Origin: Limnomonas spitsbergensis
Taxonomy: Eukaryota; Chlorophyta; Chlorophyceae; Chlamydomonadales
Assembly: GCA_037349105.1 (NCBI GenBank)
Contig: JAYJMM010000117.1
Coordinates: 3,658,001 to 3,722,000 of the forward strand
DNA length: 64,000 nt
Direction: 5' to 3'
The notes below the pieces were generated by a model. The model searched no databases and was not told the DNA's origin. It saw nothing but the letters and a program-made list of their open reading frames with translations. This document shows, in pieces, positions 33,646 to 45,600 of the stretch (its first letter is position 1; the number at the start of each line of letters is the position of its first letter). A program made the position numbers and the translations under genes.

Positions 33646-35511
33646 GCAAGACCTGTCTGGAGTAGAGAGGCTCAGAAAATATGCCCTAAAGAGATGCTGT
33701 GAAAAGCTGCCTTAAGGGAAGGGAGACAAAAGGGAAAAGCATTGAGCATTCCTCAAATTGGGTTTTTATAACTTACCTGACAGGTTGTGGCAGGATCTAC
33801 GGAATATGTGGTGGCAGGGGGTATATTCCCTTCTACCAGTATTGGTCTTTGAACTCAATCTGATATTACTGGCTGCATCAGAAATCTGGTTTGCATGAAT
33901 TTTTGCATGCATCGCTTTGCGGATTTTTGCAATTTTGCGCTGGAAATATTTGAAGTTCAGCTGGGGGGTAATGAAATTTGATTGCTTGGGCAGAAGTCAA
34001 TGACATAACACCTCTGGGCCCTGCTGAAAAAGGCTCGGCTGCGTGGGCATAAGTGAAGCCCCCTGGCCATGAGGCATGTTGATGATAATCAGACGACCAA
34101 ATCGATAACATCGCCAACCGCCATGAAGCGCGATGCAGACATCTACCAAGTGAGGGGAGATTTCTGGCATCATGAGGAGGTCGCAAGAATGCTGTTGAGG
34201 GAGCGTAACTGGCCCCGACCAGGATTGCGGGCGAGGCAGGGACGTGCAGTGAAGGAGAGATTTCTGGTAGACATAGCATGAAGAGTATGCACTGCATGCT
34301 TACTTCCAATGCCTTAGTGTCAGGAGCAGGAGTGGGCAGGTCCTCCAGACGGTGCCACGATCTTCCACCAGCTGTACCAGGCTGGGAAGGGGTGAGATGC
34401 ACCTTGTAGACGCTGTTGTATGCATTGTTCAAGGCTGGTTGCTGGAGGGGCTGAGGTGTCGGACTTGTTTGCCTTTCCGGCCTTTCCTTTCGTTCCTTTT
34501 CCCCTTCTTCCTATAATTTTCTTCTTTTCTCCCTTAAAAAAAGTTGGGCGCCCGCACAGCCGAGCCCTCTTGTGCTTGGCCAAGACTAAGTGGTGTAACA
34601 TCATTGCCTGGTAGACAGAACCCGCCAAACGACCCTCTCTCTCCCCCCGTCTACATCACCGGGTTAAATGTTCCTGCCCTCTTGCATATGAGTGGCTGCA
34701 CCATGGTCCTGGCTGTGCATCAGAGGCATCTCTGCTGTGCATGGTAGCTGGATTTGAGGTTCCTCATACTGTACCTGCCCCTCGCGTCCGAGCGTTCAGC
34801 AGGGCCCACCGGGTATGCACCGTTCTAAACTGGTAGCAAGCTGCTGGTAGTTCGTACTTATCAGGAAGAACGATTCGGTCTGCTTCATAGAGAACGGCAG
34901 ATTCTGCATCTTTGCTTCCATGCAGGCCTGCATCCATATGTTCATGCCACTGCCTGGACAGGAGAAGTTCTGAATATACCCCCCCAAAAGCCCTTGGACG
35001 CCGGCCGGTCTGAAAGCAGTCTGGAAGGTTTAAACCAAAGTTCTCAAGTACAGCACTTCTGGTCAAAGACGCTACAGCTAGTCAGGGTTTCTCGCTGGGC
35101 TTTATTCAAAAGTCTTGGCCGTCTGGGTGCCCAAGTGTTTGATGGGGTGTGAAGGAAACTGAAGGGGCAGATGGTTGGGGCGGTTATCAGTTGTCAGCAC
35201 GACCGGTATCAAGGCCAACACCATGCACCTTTCCAGCTATGTCCAGACTCTAGATGCCAGTGAGTGCAAATGTGCTCGAGCCAATGCTGGACAAGCATCT
35301 GTGTTTGGCATGAAAACTGGCAGCGCAGCAGGTCGAGCTTCAGGACGATGCAGCACGCAAAACGGTGTGAATGCGAGGGAGGGAGCGTGGACGCGACTCC
35401 ATCACGCGGCACGCATGACACGAAGTACGGCGCGTACTGCCATTGACGATCGGCAAAGTTTTCCCTTCGAGAGATCAAGCTTTCATTTCCCCTCCAATCG
35501 AATACTCTAAA
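33646..35511. other. Intergenic region with dispersed repeats
   Basis: This holds the 3' flank of the OPR gene, a short piece of the dispersed element (about 34010-34060), an element copy on the minus strand (34617-34840) and the 5' flank of the radial spoke gene. A 70-codon frame at 34069-34281 has no splice context or recognisable motif. Confidence 0.5.
34617..34840 (-). repeat. Dispersed ~200-bp repeat element, copy 2
   Basis: Reverse-complement copy: acccgccaaacgaccctctc, gggttaaatgttcctgccct, gtggctgcaccatggtcctg, gcgttcagcagggcccaccg, tatgcaccgttctaaactgg line up with the other copies, with a ~20-bp insertion (gtgcatcagaggcatctctg). Confidence 0.65.
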
Positions 35512-38500
35512 ATGCCTGTTCTCCAGTACGAAGATGCACTAGCTTACCTACAGAAGAGCAATACCACAGAAGGCTCCTCAGTTTATGAACATCTGACAAG
35601 GGTGCTTGCTAAGGTTTGTCCTTTAATATTCGACAAGTACATCGATCGGATTGCGGCACCTATAGCTACCAGCCGATACTTAGACGGACTCGCCGCGTGT
35701 TAATTGCAGGTTTTGGATGAGAAGCCTCCCAATGCTTTGGACCTTTTCGAACAGTCAGTGGTCACGAAAAGGACTGCTTTTGAACCAAAGGAGTCTTCGC
35801 CGCTGGTGCCCATTTCTGTGAGTCTACATTTTGCATGCAGTACGAGCTTGGTAGCATCCCTCTCGCATGACCTGGATGAAAGACTCACGAATGTGCGACT
35901 TTCTTTCTTGCAGTCAGCTGCCGACGCGGCAAGGGCTGTAGCGACGAACGCTTTGTTCGGGTGAGACTTTCGTTGCTGAACATCTGCCTTGCATTCCATG
36001 CCGCCCGTATAGCATGCTGACGATTTATCTTTGTGTATCGTCATTACAGGAACCCTGATCTTCCCATTGATCCTGAGACTGGCGAGCCGGTAGAAGCTGG
36101 GGTGCCGAACGACGTGAGTTGAGGGTTTGGCATCGGCACCTGGGAGCAAATCTCAGCAGAATATCGTTCCGCAGCGTCCAGCATATGCATGATCAACAGC
36201 CCTCCGATCAGACATGCTAGTGCCAAACTGCCAACATCATGCTAACCTTCATGTTTCATCAATCCCCGCATGGGGGGGAGTGATCAGGGGCTCAGGGCCT
36301 TTTGGTGCCTCTGGATCCAATGATGTGACATGGTGCATTACTTCTAAATCACCGCAGCCCTATATTTCTCTGTATTCCAAACAGCTTCACCAGGGATTGA
36401 GTCAACTTGATGCCCGTCTCTGATGCCTGGCCTTACCAACCCTCACACCCATTTAATACATAATTCGCTCACCATAACACATCCTCTCTCTCCCCAAGCT
36501 ATGACCATGAGCATGTGCACCAAATCTAAAAAACACCAGGAGTGACAGTCCACACTGTGATGCACATGACCCACTGCATGTTCCCTTGCATGTCCCCATG
36601 CGCTTGCCTCACCACCATTCCCCCTGTCACCTCACAACAAATCACCCATGACCACTCCACCCGTCCCTCTCCTCACATAGTACGAATGTGAGGATGTGCT
36701 TGCTGATGGCTCGCTGCTGGATGCGCTGGGTGTGGGCCTTGGCCGCTCTGAAATGTACGCGGCCATGCTGGCGGTCAAGAAGCTGGGCGAGGATTCGACG
36801 CGCAACGTGGCTACTGTGCGATTCTTTGGGAAGTTCTTTGGACTCTACTCTGACTACTATGTGTTTGAGACAACGCTCAAAGACCCCCCCGAGATCCCGG
36901 AGGCACCAGGTGTGACTGGACACATATTTTCTGAAATCGGACACCTTGCTTTGTTGACAGCATTGAAGAGCAAAGCATGTCTGGCACTGCAAAGTCTTCG
37001 GTGGGGGGGTGAAACCGGGAATGAACCGTAAAAGGCTTGAAATAAGTGTGGGCGCCCTGCTGTGCGGCATCATGGCTACACTCTATTTCCATGGGGCAGG
37101 CTGTACCCAGCTTGTCTACCCTTTTGTAGGGAGCCTGCCTCTCTGCAATCACATTTTGCTGATCAGCTGGTTCCCCGCGGGTGGCCTCCAGGCCTGTGGA
37201 TTGATTTATAGCCTGGTTGTACATGTTAATCTAACGCCATCCACGTGTGCGTGTCCACATGCATAGAGGGCGAGGTCCCCCTGGAGCAGAACACGGGCGC
37301 CAACAACTACGTCTACTTTGTGACGGCGTACCTAGGCGGTCCCTTCTCGCAGCTGCCTTACGTGACACCGGACCAGGTCAAGGCGGCGCGTGCCATTAAG
37401 AAGTTCCTCACTGGACGCCTCGAGTCGCAAGTGTCGACCTACCCGGCTTTTGTTGGTGAGTGTAACTGCCTTTGTTTGTGAGTGCAACTCGCATTGGACG
37501 CAGCTTCTCGTTCTTAAAAGCTGAGATGGAATCAGGAGCACCGGCTCACTGCTTGCAGATCACACCTTCTTTACTAAACCAGACTTCCGCCCGGAAGCGA
37601 GGAAATGCATTGCTCACGCACTGGGGTCTTCCCTGCCAGCAACCGATTGTAACTGCCCGAGGTAACCGAGGCTCAGACCCAGCACGCAGCGTGACCTCTC
37701 CTTGCTGTCCCTAACAGGCACTGAGGCTAATTACCTGCGGGCTCAGATTGCGCGCATCTCCTCCACCACGGTGTGCTGCCCCGTGGGCTGCTTCAACGCC
37801 AATGAGGAGGGCGGCATGGACAAGAATGAGGAGTACGAAGGGGTGCCTGGCAAGGATGCGGCTCAGCCAACTACGTGGACACACAGGTCGGTGTGGAGAC
37901 AGGGTGTGAAGGGCATGGAAAAGAGTAAATGCAGGGGGTATGAATGGTATGAAGGAGGAGGTTCAGGGTAGGGTTAAACGGGGGGGTGAAGAGTACTGGT
38001 AAGGCGAAGGTTTATGGCAGGGGGTGCCAAGGAGCCGCTACATAGATGTGCAACTGCCTTATGAATGCAGCAGGGGTACAAAAACAATCGGCTAGTCATA
38101 GAAATTACAAATCATGCAAAGTTAGTACGGAAAGATGCCTGCGGGTGCAATACCCTCTTTTGTGGCCCTACAGCTGCATGGCTTGATACGTGTCATTGTT
38201 GCTGTGCTGTTCCGTGTTCCACCCTCACGCCTGCTCCAGGTTGGCCTTGCCCTGTGTGGCCTGATGGGTTGTTTTCATTCACTCCGCCCGCCTCAGGTAT
38301 CCTCACCTAAAGAAGCAGGGGCGGTGCGAGCTGTTCAAGCGGGAACCGCCTGAGGGCGAGGAGGACACGTTTGAGCCTACGGAGGACGAGCAGGAGGAGG
38401 GCCCCGAGGCTCTGGCTCCCCTCGAGGGAGATGTTCCGCTGGCTGACGGCACGACGCCCTCGTGGTCAGGGCTGAGCAGCAGCTCCTCGGAGAATGTCAA

Positions 38501-38726
38501 GTTCCAGGTCGGAGGTGTGCGGAGCAATCTTTGGCCGGGCGCCTTCTGCGCGGCCAAGGATAAGGCGTTCACAAACATTTATGTCGGGTGGGGACAAAAG
38601 AATGCGCCGTTCCTGCCGCAGCCGCCACCCCCGGTGGCGAAGGAGTTTGAGCTTGGGCTGGTGGAGTCGCTTGAGCTGCCACCCAAGCCCGTCCCACCTC
38701 CCCCAGAGGAGGAGGGAGACGAGTAA
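35512..38726 (+). CDS. Radial spoke head protein RSP4/RSP6 homologue
   Basis: Exons 35512-35613, 35710-35817, 35914-35960, 36050-36113, 36681-36909, 37267-37455, 37718-37886, 38297-38726 (TAA) join in phase to 445 residues, close to the usual RSP4/6 length. N terminus MPVLQYEDALAYLQKS, then VYEHLTRVLAKVLDEKPPNA, ALFGNPDLPIDPETGEP, MYAAMLAVKKLGED, VRFFGKFFGLYSDYYVFE, GANNYVYFVTAYLG, TGRLESQVSTYPAF, ETNYLRAQI-like TEANYLRAQIARISS, TNIYVGWGQKNAPF and a Pro- and Glu-rich C terminus. RSP4 and RSP6 form the head of the axonemal radial spoke and pass signals from the central pair to dynein; the organism therefore builds motile 9+2 flagella. Which of the two paralogues this is cannot be decided here. 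Confidence 0.95.
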
Positions 38727-38914
38727 CGGATGGGCTAGGGCTGGTGGGCGGTTTGCTGGCATTTGTCCGTCTTTTTGCATTTGAACATTATCTTGTTGCG
38801 TGTGTATGTATGAGGGGGGGTGTTTGATTTAACTTTGGTAGGTCTTCTAATATATGACACTTGAGATCATGTCCTTCCTCTATGGATGAGGGACGTGACA
38901 TCACCTAACCAGCC

Positions 38915-38919
38915 TGTAA
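38915..38919 (+). terminator. Possible TGTAA poly(A) signal of the radial spoke gene
   Basis: TGTAA at 38915-38919, about 190 bp after the stop; a second lies at 39008-39012. Confidence 0.45.
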
Positions 38920-39758
38920 AATCTTCTGTATGTGGTGCATCTACTGGATGTGGTGCGTTTCTATTTGCACTGCCTAGCGCTTTAAAAAAAGGCTTTTTTG
39001 TGGATGCTGTAACATAAAAAACACGGTGAAGCCCTAATTCTGCAGCTGAAATACTGACAGGATGACAGTTTTATGTCAATGCCGAAGACAGCTAGCTAAC
39101 AGTGACAGCGTACTAAGTTACCCTTCTATCTACAGGGGTGAATCTTGCTACCTGTGCCGCTTGACCCCCTCACCTGGCACCCAGCTTCTCCTTCCTTCCC
39201 CACCCCCGCTGCCACCACTAGTGTCCACGTACCAAGGTCCTGCACAAATTCCCTATTTGTAAAGAATTCAGCAACTTTCCCAGGAATTTTCCTCAACGTC
39301 AATTGATAACAATCGAAATCAGAGAAATAGAAAAGTGATTTCCGCAAGTATGAGCATGGGTGTATGAGGCCCGTACATAATAGTGCATAATAAGTCCGGA
39401 AAACGTCCGTATGTGTGATTGCATTGTGTCCGAGTGCATGTGGTATCCCACTTCCAGTATGGTAAGTGGAGCCAGACTTGATCACAACTGCAAATTCTCA
39501 GCAGCTGGTGAGGGTGAAAGAGGGGTAGAGGGCTAGAGAACACATGAGAGTCATGCGCGTTACTTCGTTCTGGTCATAGATTGCGGGCGTCCCCCCTGGG
39601 CTTGCACTCGCAAAAGAGGAACGGTAATCGAATGCCCTTCCGGTAACGCACGTCTGCCTTTGTCAGGCAGCCCGGTGCTCCTCAACCGGTCCGTAAATAG
39701 CGTGCCTCCCTGGTGAGGACCCCGCAGGCAGCAGCCTCATCACCCTGCTCAACACCCA
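38920..39758. other. Convergent intergenic region
   Basis: 3' flanks of the radial spoke gene (+) and the GATA-finger gene (-). No gene or notable repeat seen. Confidence 0.45.
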
Positions 39759-42013
39759 TTAGCAGCTGTTCGCAGCCACGGACGCAGTCACGGCGGCTAC
39801 TGCGGCCACAGCCGCCGCCCTCCTCAACCTCTTTGCAGGGAGCTGAGCCTCTGGCTGGGCGGCTGCCCGTACCGACGCGGGCGGTGGCGGCAGCGCCCGC
39901 AACGATAGGCGCTTGCTTGCCGCAGGAGCGGAAGCCGCAACTGAATCAAACAGCAAATCCGACACAGCAGGCAGGAGTTGCGGTGGCGGCGAAGGGGACG
40001 GCGAGCTGCTGCTGCAGCGCTTATCCACATTGGTTCCGCTGTAGCGCGCACCCCGGGACGTCGCGGCGCCCGCTGCAACGGCACCCGAGGCCGTTACACC
40101 AGGACCGCCAGGCCCGTTAGCCAGCTGGCTAGTCCTCCGAAACCGCATTCCGCACGCGTTGCATAGAATAGGTGTCGAGGCAGGACCCCGCCGCCATTGA
40201 GGAGATTCTGCGAGGAGCAAGACGCAGGGCATTCATGTCAGACAGTGTCCAGAACATCAGGTTCACATTTGCAGCAACTTGAGTGTAGTGGTTTAACCTA
40301 GAACCCTATGACACAAATGTGGTTCCTAAATGACCAAGGCAATCGTCCTGTCAAAGTAAATCTAAGCGTGAACAGGTTTTGTGCATATCGCGGCACAGCT
40401 GAGACAACAGTGATTTGAAGATACAAACTCATAAACAATTGTTGCCATCCCTGACTGACCCATGACATCTTGGCAAACCCAGGGGGAAAAGTAGGGAGGG
40501 ACGGGAGGGAGCGAAGTAGGGAAAGAAGCGGGGGGCAGACAAGTTAACCCACATGGAAAGCAGTGGCAATGACAGATGAACAGCCCATATGCATGACATA
40601 CCTGCCAATCTGCCATATATGTTAGATTGAGAGGTATCAGGTATGTGATGCATATGGGCTGCCATAATCCTTCCTTCTCACGCGTACTGGAAGTGACATG
40701 TCAAGTCGCAAGGACAGAGCCCTCCAGCCCCCCAACGCACCTGTAGCCGCGCAGTAATCGCACGGCCCACCCCGCCGCTGACTAGAAAGCCCAGCGTACT
40801 TGGAGGCGCGGGCCGCTGTCCCCTCCTCATCGTCATCCTCGCGCACCCCATTGCCGCCTTCGTCGTCCGAGCCGCCGCCAGTGCTGCCCAGCTCCGTGTA
40901 GCCTTCCGGTTCCTGATGGGCCTGCCTGCGGGAGACACGTGTGGCTGGCTGCATTGTATCGCAGATGCCCCCTGTGGTCCTTGCGCCAGAGCCCCCACTT
41001 CCAGCTGCCGGCGAGAGCAGCTTCTGCCTCAACCAAAGCGTCTCTTGACGCGTTGCAGCCCGAAGAGGTTCGCCCGTGTCCTCATCCACAACTGCTAGGC
41101 AGTACAACTCGGTGGTCTCCGCCCCGGGCCCAGGGCAAGGTCCTGTCGGAGGGGTGACGGCAGCAGAGTCGGAGGAGGCCTCGGATGGCCTCTTCCCCAC
41201 AGCTGCATGGCCTGAGCCGGCTTCTATTTGCGCTCGCGGCATGCCGGAAAATGCCACAGGGGCCACCACCCTCCCCATCCCCGAGCGTGCTGTCGCAGAT
41301 TTTTCATGGCCCGCAAACCCTGTTCGATTCAGCACCGACAGCGGGCGTGTGGGCATGCCACTGCCGGCCAGGTCATCCTCCCCATCGTCACTCGCGCTGC
41401 TCAGGATCGGGTAAGCAGGCGTCGCGGCATCAATCTGCCGCTCACACTCGGCTGGTCGCAGCTTCGAGACAGTATGCAACGGGTGAGCGCCTCCACTGAT
41501 AGCAGCTCCTCCTAGTGCAGAGGCATCCTCTGCTTCATCATCGTCGTCCAACAGCAGGAACTGAGACAGCTCGCTGGGGTGCAGGTGGTGATGCTCCTGA
41601 ATGGATAGGCAGGACGCTGCTACTGCTGCTGCCTGCAGAGCATGGCTGCTGTAAGAAGCTACGTTACTGATATGAGGGTTCTCGAGACCCGTGCATGACC
41701 CATTGTCCAGGAACATGTTTCCGCTGTGGTTGTTGCACAGCTCCTCATCAGCATCTAGGAACAGAGAAGACGGTCCGCAGCTGAAAGCATGGCTGGAGTG
41801 GTAGTCTATCAGCAGCGAGTCTGACTTGAGGCAGGAGGGTGGGGCCATGGACATAGTTGGTGAGCTGCACTGAATGCTGAGAGCGGCCTTGGGGGTGGAT
41901 GCAGTGGGCGGTTGGAACTTGTCGCTTGGGTCGCACCTGAGCTCAAGGGGATGAATGGTATATGATATGACGAAAATTACTGCGTGTCTAAGGATACGCA
42001 TGATTGGCGGCAA
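39759..42013 (-). CDS. GATA-type zinc-finger transcription factor
   Basis: Minus strand, two main exons: 40741 to about 41937 or 42013, and 39759-40207 (TAA). The splice (ACAG|GTGCG to CGCAG|AA) falls inside the finger and joins CDYCAAT to ESPQWRRGPASTPILCNAC, giving C-X2-C-X18-C-X2-C followed by GMRFRRTSQL, the class with an 18-residue loop usual in plants and algae. It binds GATA-core DNA in the nucleus. The N-terminal ~415 residues are Ser/Ala-rich with acidic stretches (LLLDDDDEAEDAS, VREDDDEEG), likely activation or disordered regions; the C terminus is Ala/Pro/Ser-rich with a basic patch (PAKRLRRA). The 5' end is uncertain: ATG at 42013 gives 573 residues, but an acceptor at 41938 (gagctcag on the minus strand) suggests an upstream exon I could not place. 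Divergent from the next gene, 597 bp apart. Confidence 0.85.
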
Positions 42014-42610
42014 GGAGAGCCGGGCTGCGTGGGTGGTGGACAGCGCCTGCTGTAATTTTCATGCGAGTGAGAATTGACTTCAACGAAATCATGCAATGCA
42101 TGCCCATGGCATTTAATGCATCAACTGCTGCAAGCTTCAAGCCGTTTGCATTGAAAGATCTGCTGAACGGATCGCGAAACTGGCTCATGCGTATAGGGAG
42201 AAACATCATGCCAGCAAGCTCTAGCGTATCACATGCATTAGCTAGCACCAAATGCCACGCTCTCTCTCGGCTATATTGTTTCGTGCCCTCTTCATAACCA
42301 ACTCGACAAATATCGACGGCAAGCGACTTCTAATAAATAGTTGCCGATGGACATTCATTCACCTAATTAAATGCAAGACAGACAGAGGGCGGAGCCGGGA
42401 GCGATGGCACTTTCCGGCAGCAGTAGCAAATCGACCGACGCTGGAAACAAGATGACGGTGCACTATTGATTTCTTTATTCTATATGAGACTCGATACACT
42501 TTCGGAGATGGATTTGGTTATGACAAGTCGGTAAATACCATACCCTAAGAACCCCAGGCCTGATTCGTGGCACCGTGCCAGGCCGTGATTTGTAGAAAGG
42601 CTGTCAATCG
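42014..42610. promoter_or_regulatory. Divergent intergenic region between GATA-finger and exostosin genes
   Basis: About 600 bp expected to hold both promoters and perhaps a missing 5' exon of the GATA-finger gene. No specific element recognised. Confidence 0.35.
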
Positions 42611-45600
42611 ATGTTGCACCTCACGCCAATTGTTGCCTGGCTGGTGGTACTATTGCCGCTATTATGCCCCTCATTCCTCATCTCAGGGGATCAGAGTCTG
42701 ATTTCATCTCATGTCAGCGTCAGCAGCAGCGACAGAGACCTACTGTCAGAGAGTGCAGCCACGCGACAGCCTCGAGTCTACATCTATGTGAGATATCCTG
42801 TAAAACCTGGAGGGCAAGAGCATGCTAGATCCAATATCGACATGGGTAGATCTGTGCTTCACCAAGGCACCTCCTTCCCATGCAAAATCAGCTTTTAAGC
42901 GCCAACTAATGTCGTGTTGCTCATGACAATAAAAAATTTGTCATGCATGTGAGGATTATCCGATCAATGGCTCCTTCCTCCATGCATGTCCATGCCATGG
43001 AGCTGTAAGCATTCAGGAGGTACATGTGGAAATCCACCTGGCCCCAAGCCTCCCAAGAAGCACCCTCCATCCCCTTTTCCTTTCAGGACATGCCAGAAAA
43101 GTTCCGGAACTGGACGCTCTACGGCGATGTGTCGGACTCATTCTATGTGAGTACTGCATGATGTGCTCATTTGCTCCTCCTTCTCCTCTATCCTGATTTA
43201 CCAAGACTGCTATTTTAGTGAGGATTTGGATGGCAGGAAGGAGCCAGGAAGGAGCCAGGAAGGAGCTTCTCTACCATGCCTTACCCCCTAGGAGGGCACA
43301 CTGCTCATAGAGACAGAGATCCCTCATGTTCATCTCCCAGGAGTCATGCGACAGACCCTCGCCCCCGGCATTTATATGCTAGTTTTCATGACTTCTGGAA
43401 ATGTCCGCCTCCTGCACCTGTTCTGCCTCCCCCTTCCCAGGGCCTGGACCAGCTTTTTCCCGACCTCCTCAAGGCCAGCCCGCACTGGACCAACAATACC
43501 AACGAAGCCGACTACTTCTTCGTAAGGCACTGCATCAGCTCTGAGAGGAAACCTGCCCACCTGCCCTTGGACAGGATGTTCCTCTGGGCAGATGGGCGGG
43601 CGGGCGGGACGAGGGTGCTACCTCAATGTAATAATTATGTTGCAGCATTGCCAGGGGGGCGCCCTAGGATGTCTGAAAAAATGGGGGGTGGACTCTGTCT
43701 GACGGGGATTCCACGCCCTGGCCGGCCTGCTGACTCCGTGTCCATTCCCTCCTGCACACATGTCCCCGTTGGTCATCTGCCTGACGGGGATTCCACGCCC
43801 TGGCCGGCCTGCTGACTCCGTGTCCATTCCCTCCTGCACACATGTCCCCGTTGGTCATCTGCCTGACGGGGATTCCACGCCCTGGCCGGCCTGCCGACTC
43901 CGTGTCCATTCCCTCCTGCACACATGTCCCCGTTGGTCCTCTGCTTGCAGGTGAACGCTTGGTTCAGCTGGGGGGATGTGAACATGAAGGAGGTCATCAA
44001 GGAGGTGCAGGTATGAGGAAGGGAGAGGCCTGCTTCCTCTTGTATGCCACATGCGACCTGGGAGGGAGGTGATGCTGGTAGGTAAAGTAGGCCTGCTTCC
44101 TCCAGGCCTGCCTCCTCTAGACTTTTTCCTGTAGGCTTTTTGCATCTTCATCTAGGCTTCTTGTATCTAGGCCTGCAGGTTTCGGCCTGCGTCTCGCAGA
44201 ATGCTGAAGTTAGGCTATGATCAGGGCAAGCTTCCTGCAAGGCGATGTGGTTGGTGACATTGTCGTGAGTGGCTGCAGGTGGGGCGGAACCTGGTCTGGC
44301 AGTGATGTGGAGGATTCCCAACTTCTATGCCACCCCAAACCCTGAATCTCAAACCGACATGGATATGGTCAGCAGCGCGTTGTCTTGCCCATTCAAGGCT
44401 TGGCCCAGCTGGCCGGGGCGCTCGCGAAGTGCCGCCCGGACACACTCAAACTTTTAAATTTCATGCAGCAGCATATTGTTGCGTTGTACCTGCTGGGCTA
44501 TTTGAATATGATTTACCGTAGTCACGGGCGTGTTTTGTTCTTTTCGAAGTTTGTTCTTGCTCAAAAAGTCGCTGATTTTTTTGATTCGTTGCCCCTTTCC
44601 ATGAATAAATCCAGTCAAAACTATTTTCACAATTGATTTCTTTGCTCCCTGAACAACGATCAAAACAACGAAATACGTCCGTGACTAGAGTACATGGCAG
44701 CCAAGAGGCTCTGCTTACGACACTCATCTCGATTCGAACCCTGCCCTCTCTTGCATGCTCCTTTGCAATCCTGTGCGTGAGCAAGCGATCACACATCAAA
44801 ATCTGAACTCAAAAACCTCAACACTCCCCTCACTCTCTGCCCTGGCGAATGCAGGCTCTTGGCCCCTGTCTTGAATATAAGCAGCTTCTGTGAAGTGCAG
44901 GATGTGCATGTAGCGCCAGGTTGCCCTTGCTATCACGACATGCATCAGTCATGTTCTCACGCCTGTCTCTGTCTGCCCTGATGGCTGCAGGCCTTGGGGC
45001 CCTGGTGGGACCGCAAGGGCGGCGCCGACCACATCTTTGCCATCTCGGCCGACCCGGGACGCTGCCAGTACCCCTTGGTGGGGTATAAGGGTTCGGGGTA
45101 CGGGTTCAGGGTGGAGGATGCCAGAGGTTTGTTAATTCCCCTGGCTCAAGGAGGGGAAGACAGAGAACATACTGGCTTTGGAGGCTCCTTCGCAAAGAAA
45201 ATTTGAGAAAAAGAGACAAGGAAAATACTGGTACACAGAAACGTTTGCAGGTATCTTTGTCCGGCATAGGGGAAATATGTGCATGTCTGGGGGGCCTCGA
45301 GCCACATGAGGTGTCTGCAGTCGGCCCCAGCCCGGCACCCAGCTGCCTGCCTGAAATAATAGATGACACATGACTCATGACATATTATTGGCCTCTGTAA
45401 TTCCCCCCTGCACCCTGACCAGCCTCTGTGCCCTCCTTTGTGAACCCTGCCCTGCCTCTGTGCCTACACCCTGCACACAAAACCCTAAACGCTGCGCCAT
45501 ACACCCTCAACCCTACTGCGTAGGAGGAGGCTAGAGAGGCCATCTTCATCCATCACTACGGCAGGCTGCTGCGCCAGGTTGTCAAAGGAAATGGCTGTGA

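Noticed and set aside
33878..34432. 184-codon minus-strand frame
   Set aside because: Partly overlaps a fragment of the dispersed element; no motif or splice context.
44720..44770. tRNA-like segment (gattcgaaccctgcc)
   Set aside because: The T-loop-like motif has no matching acceptor stem, anticodon arm or D arm on either strand.
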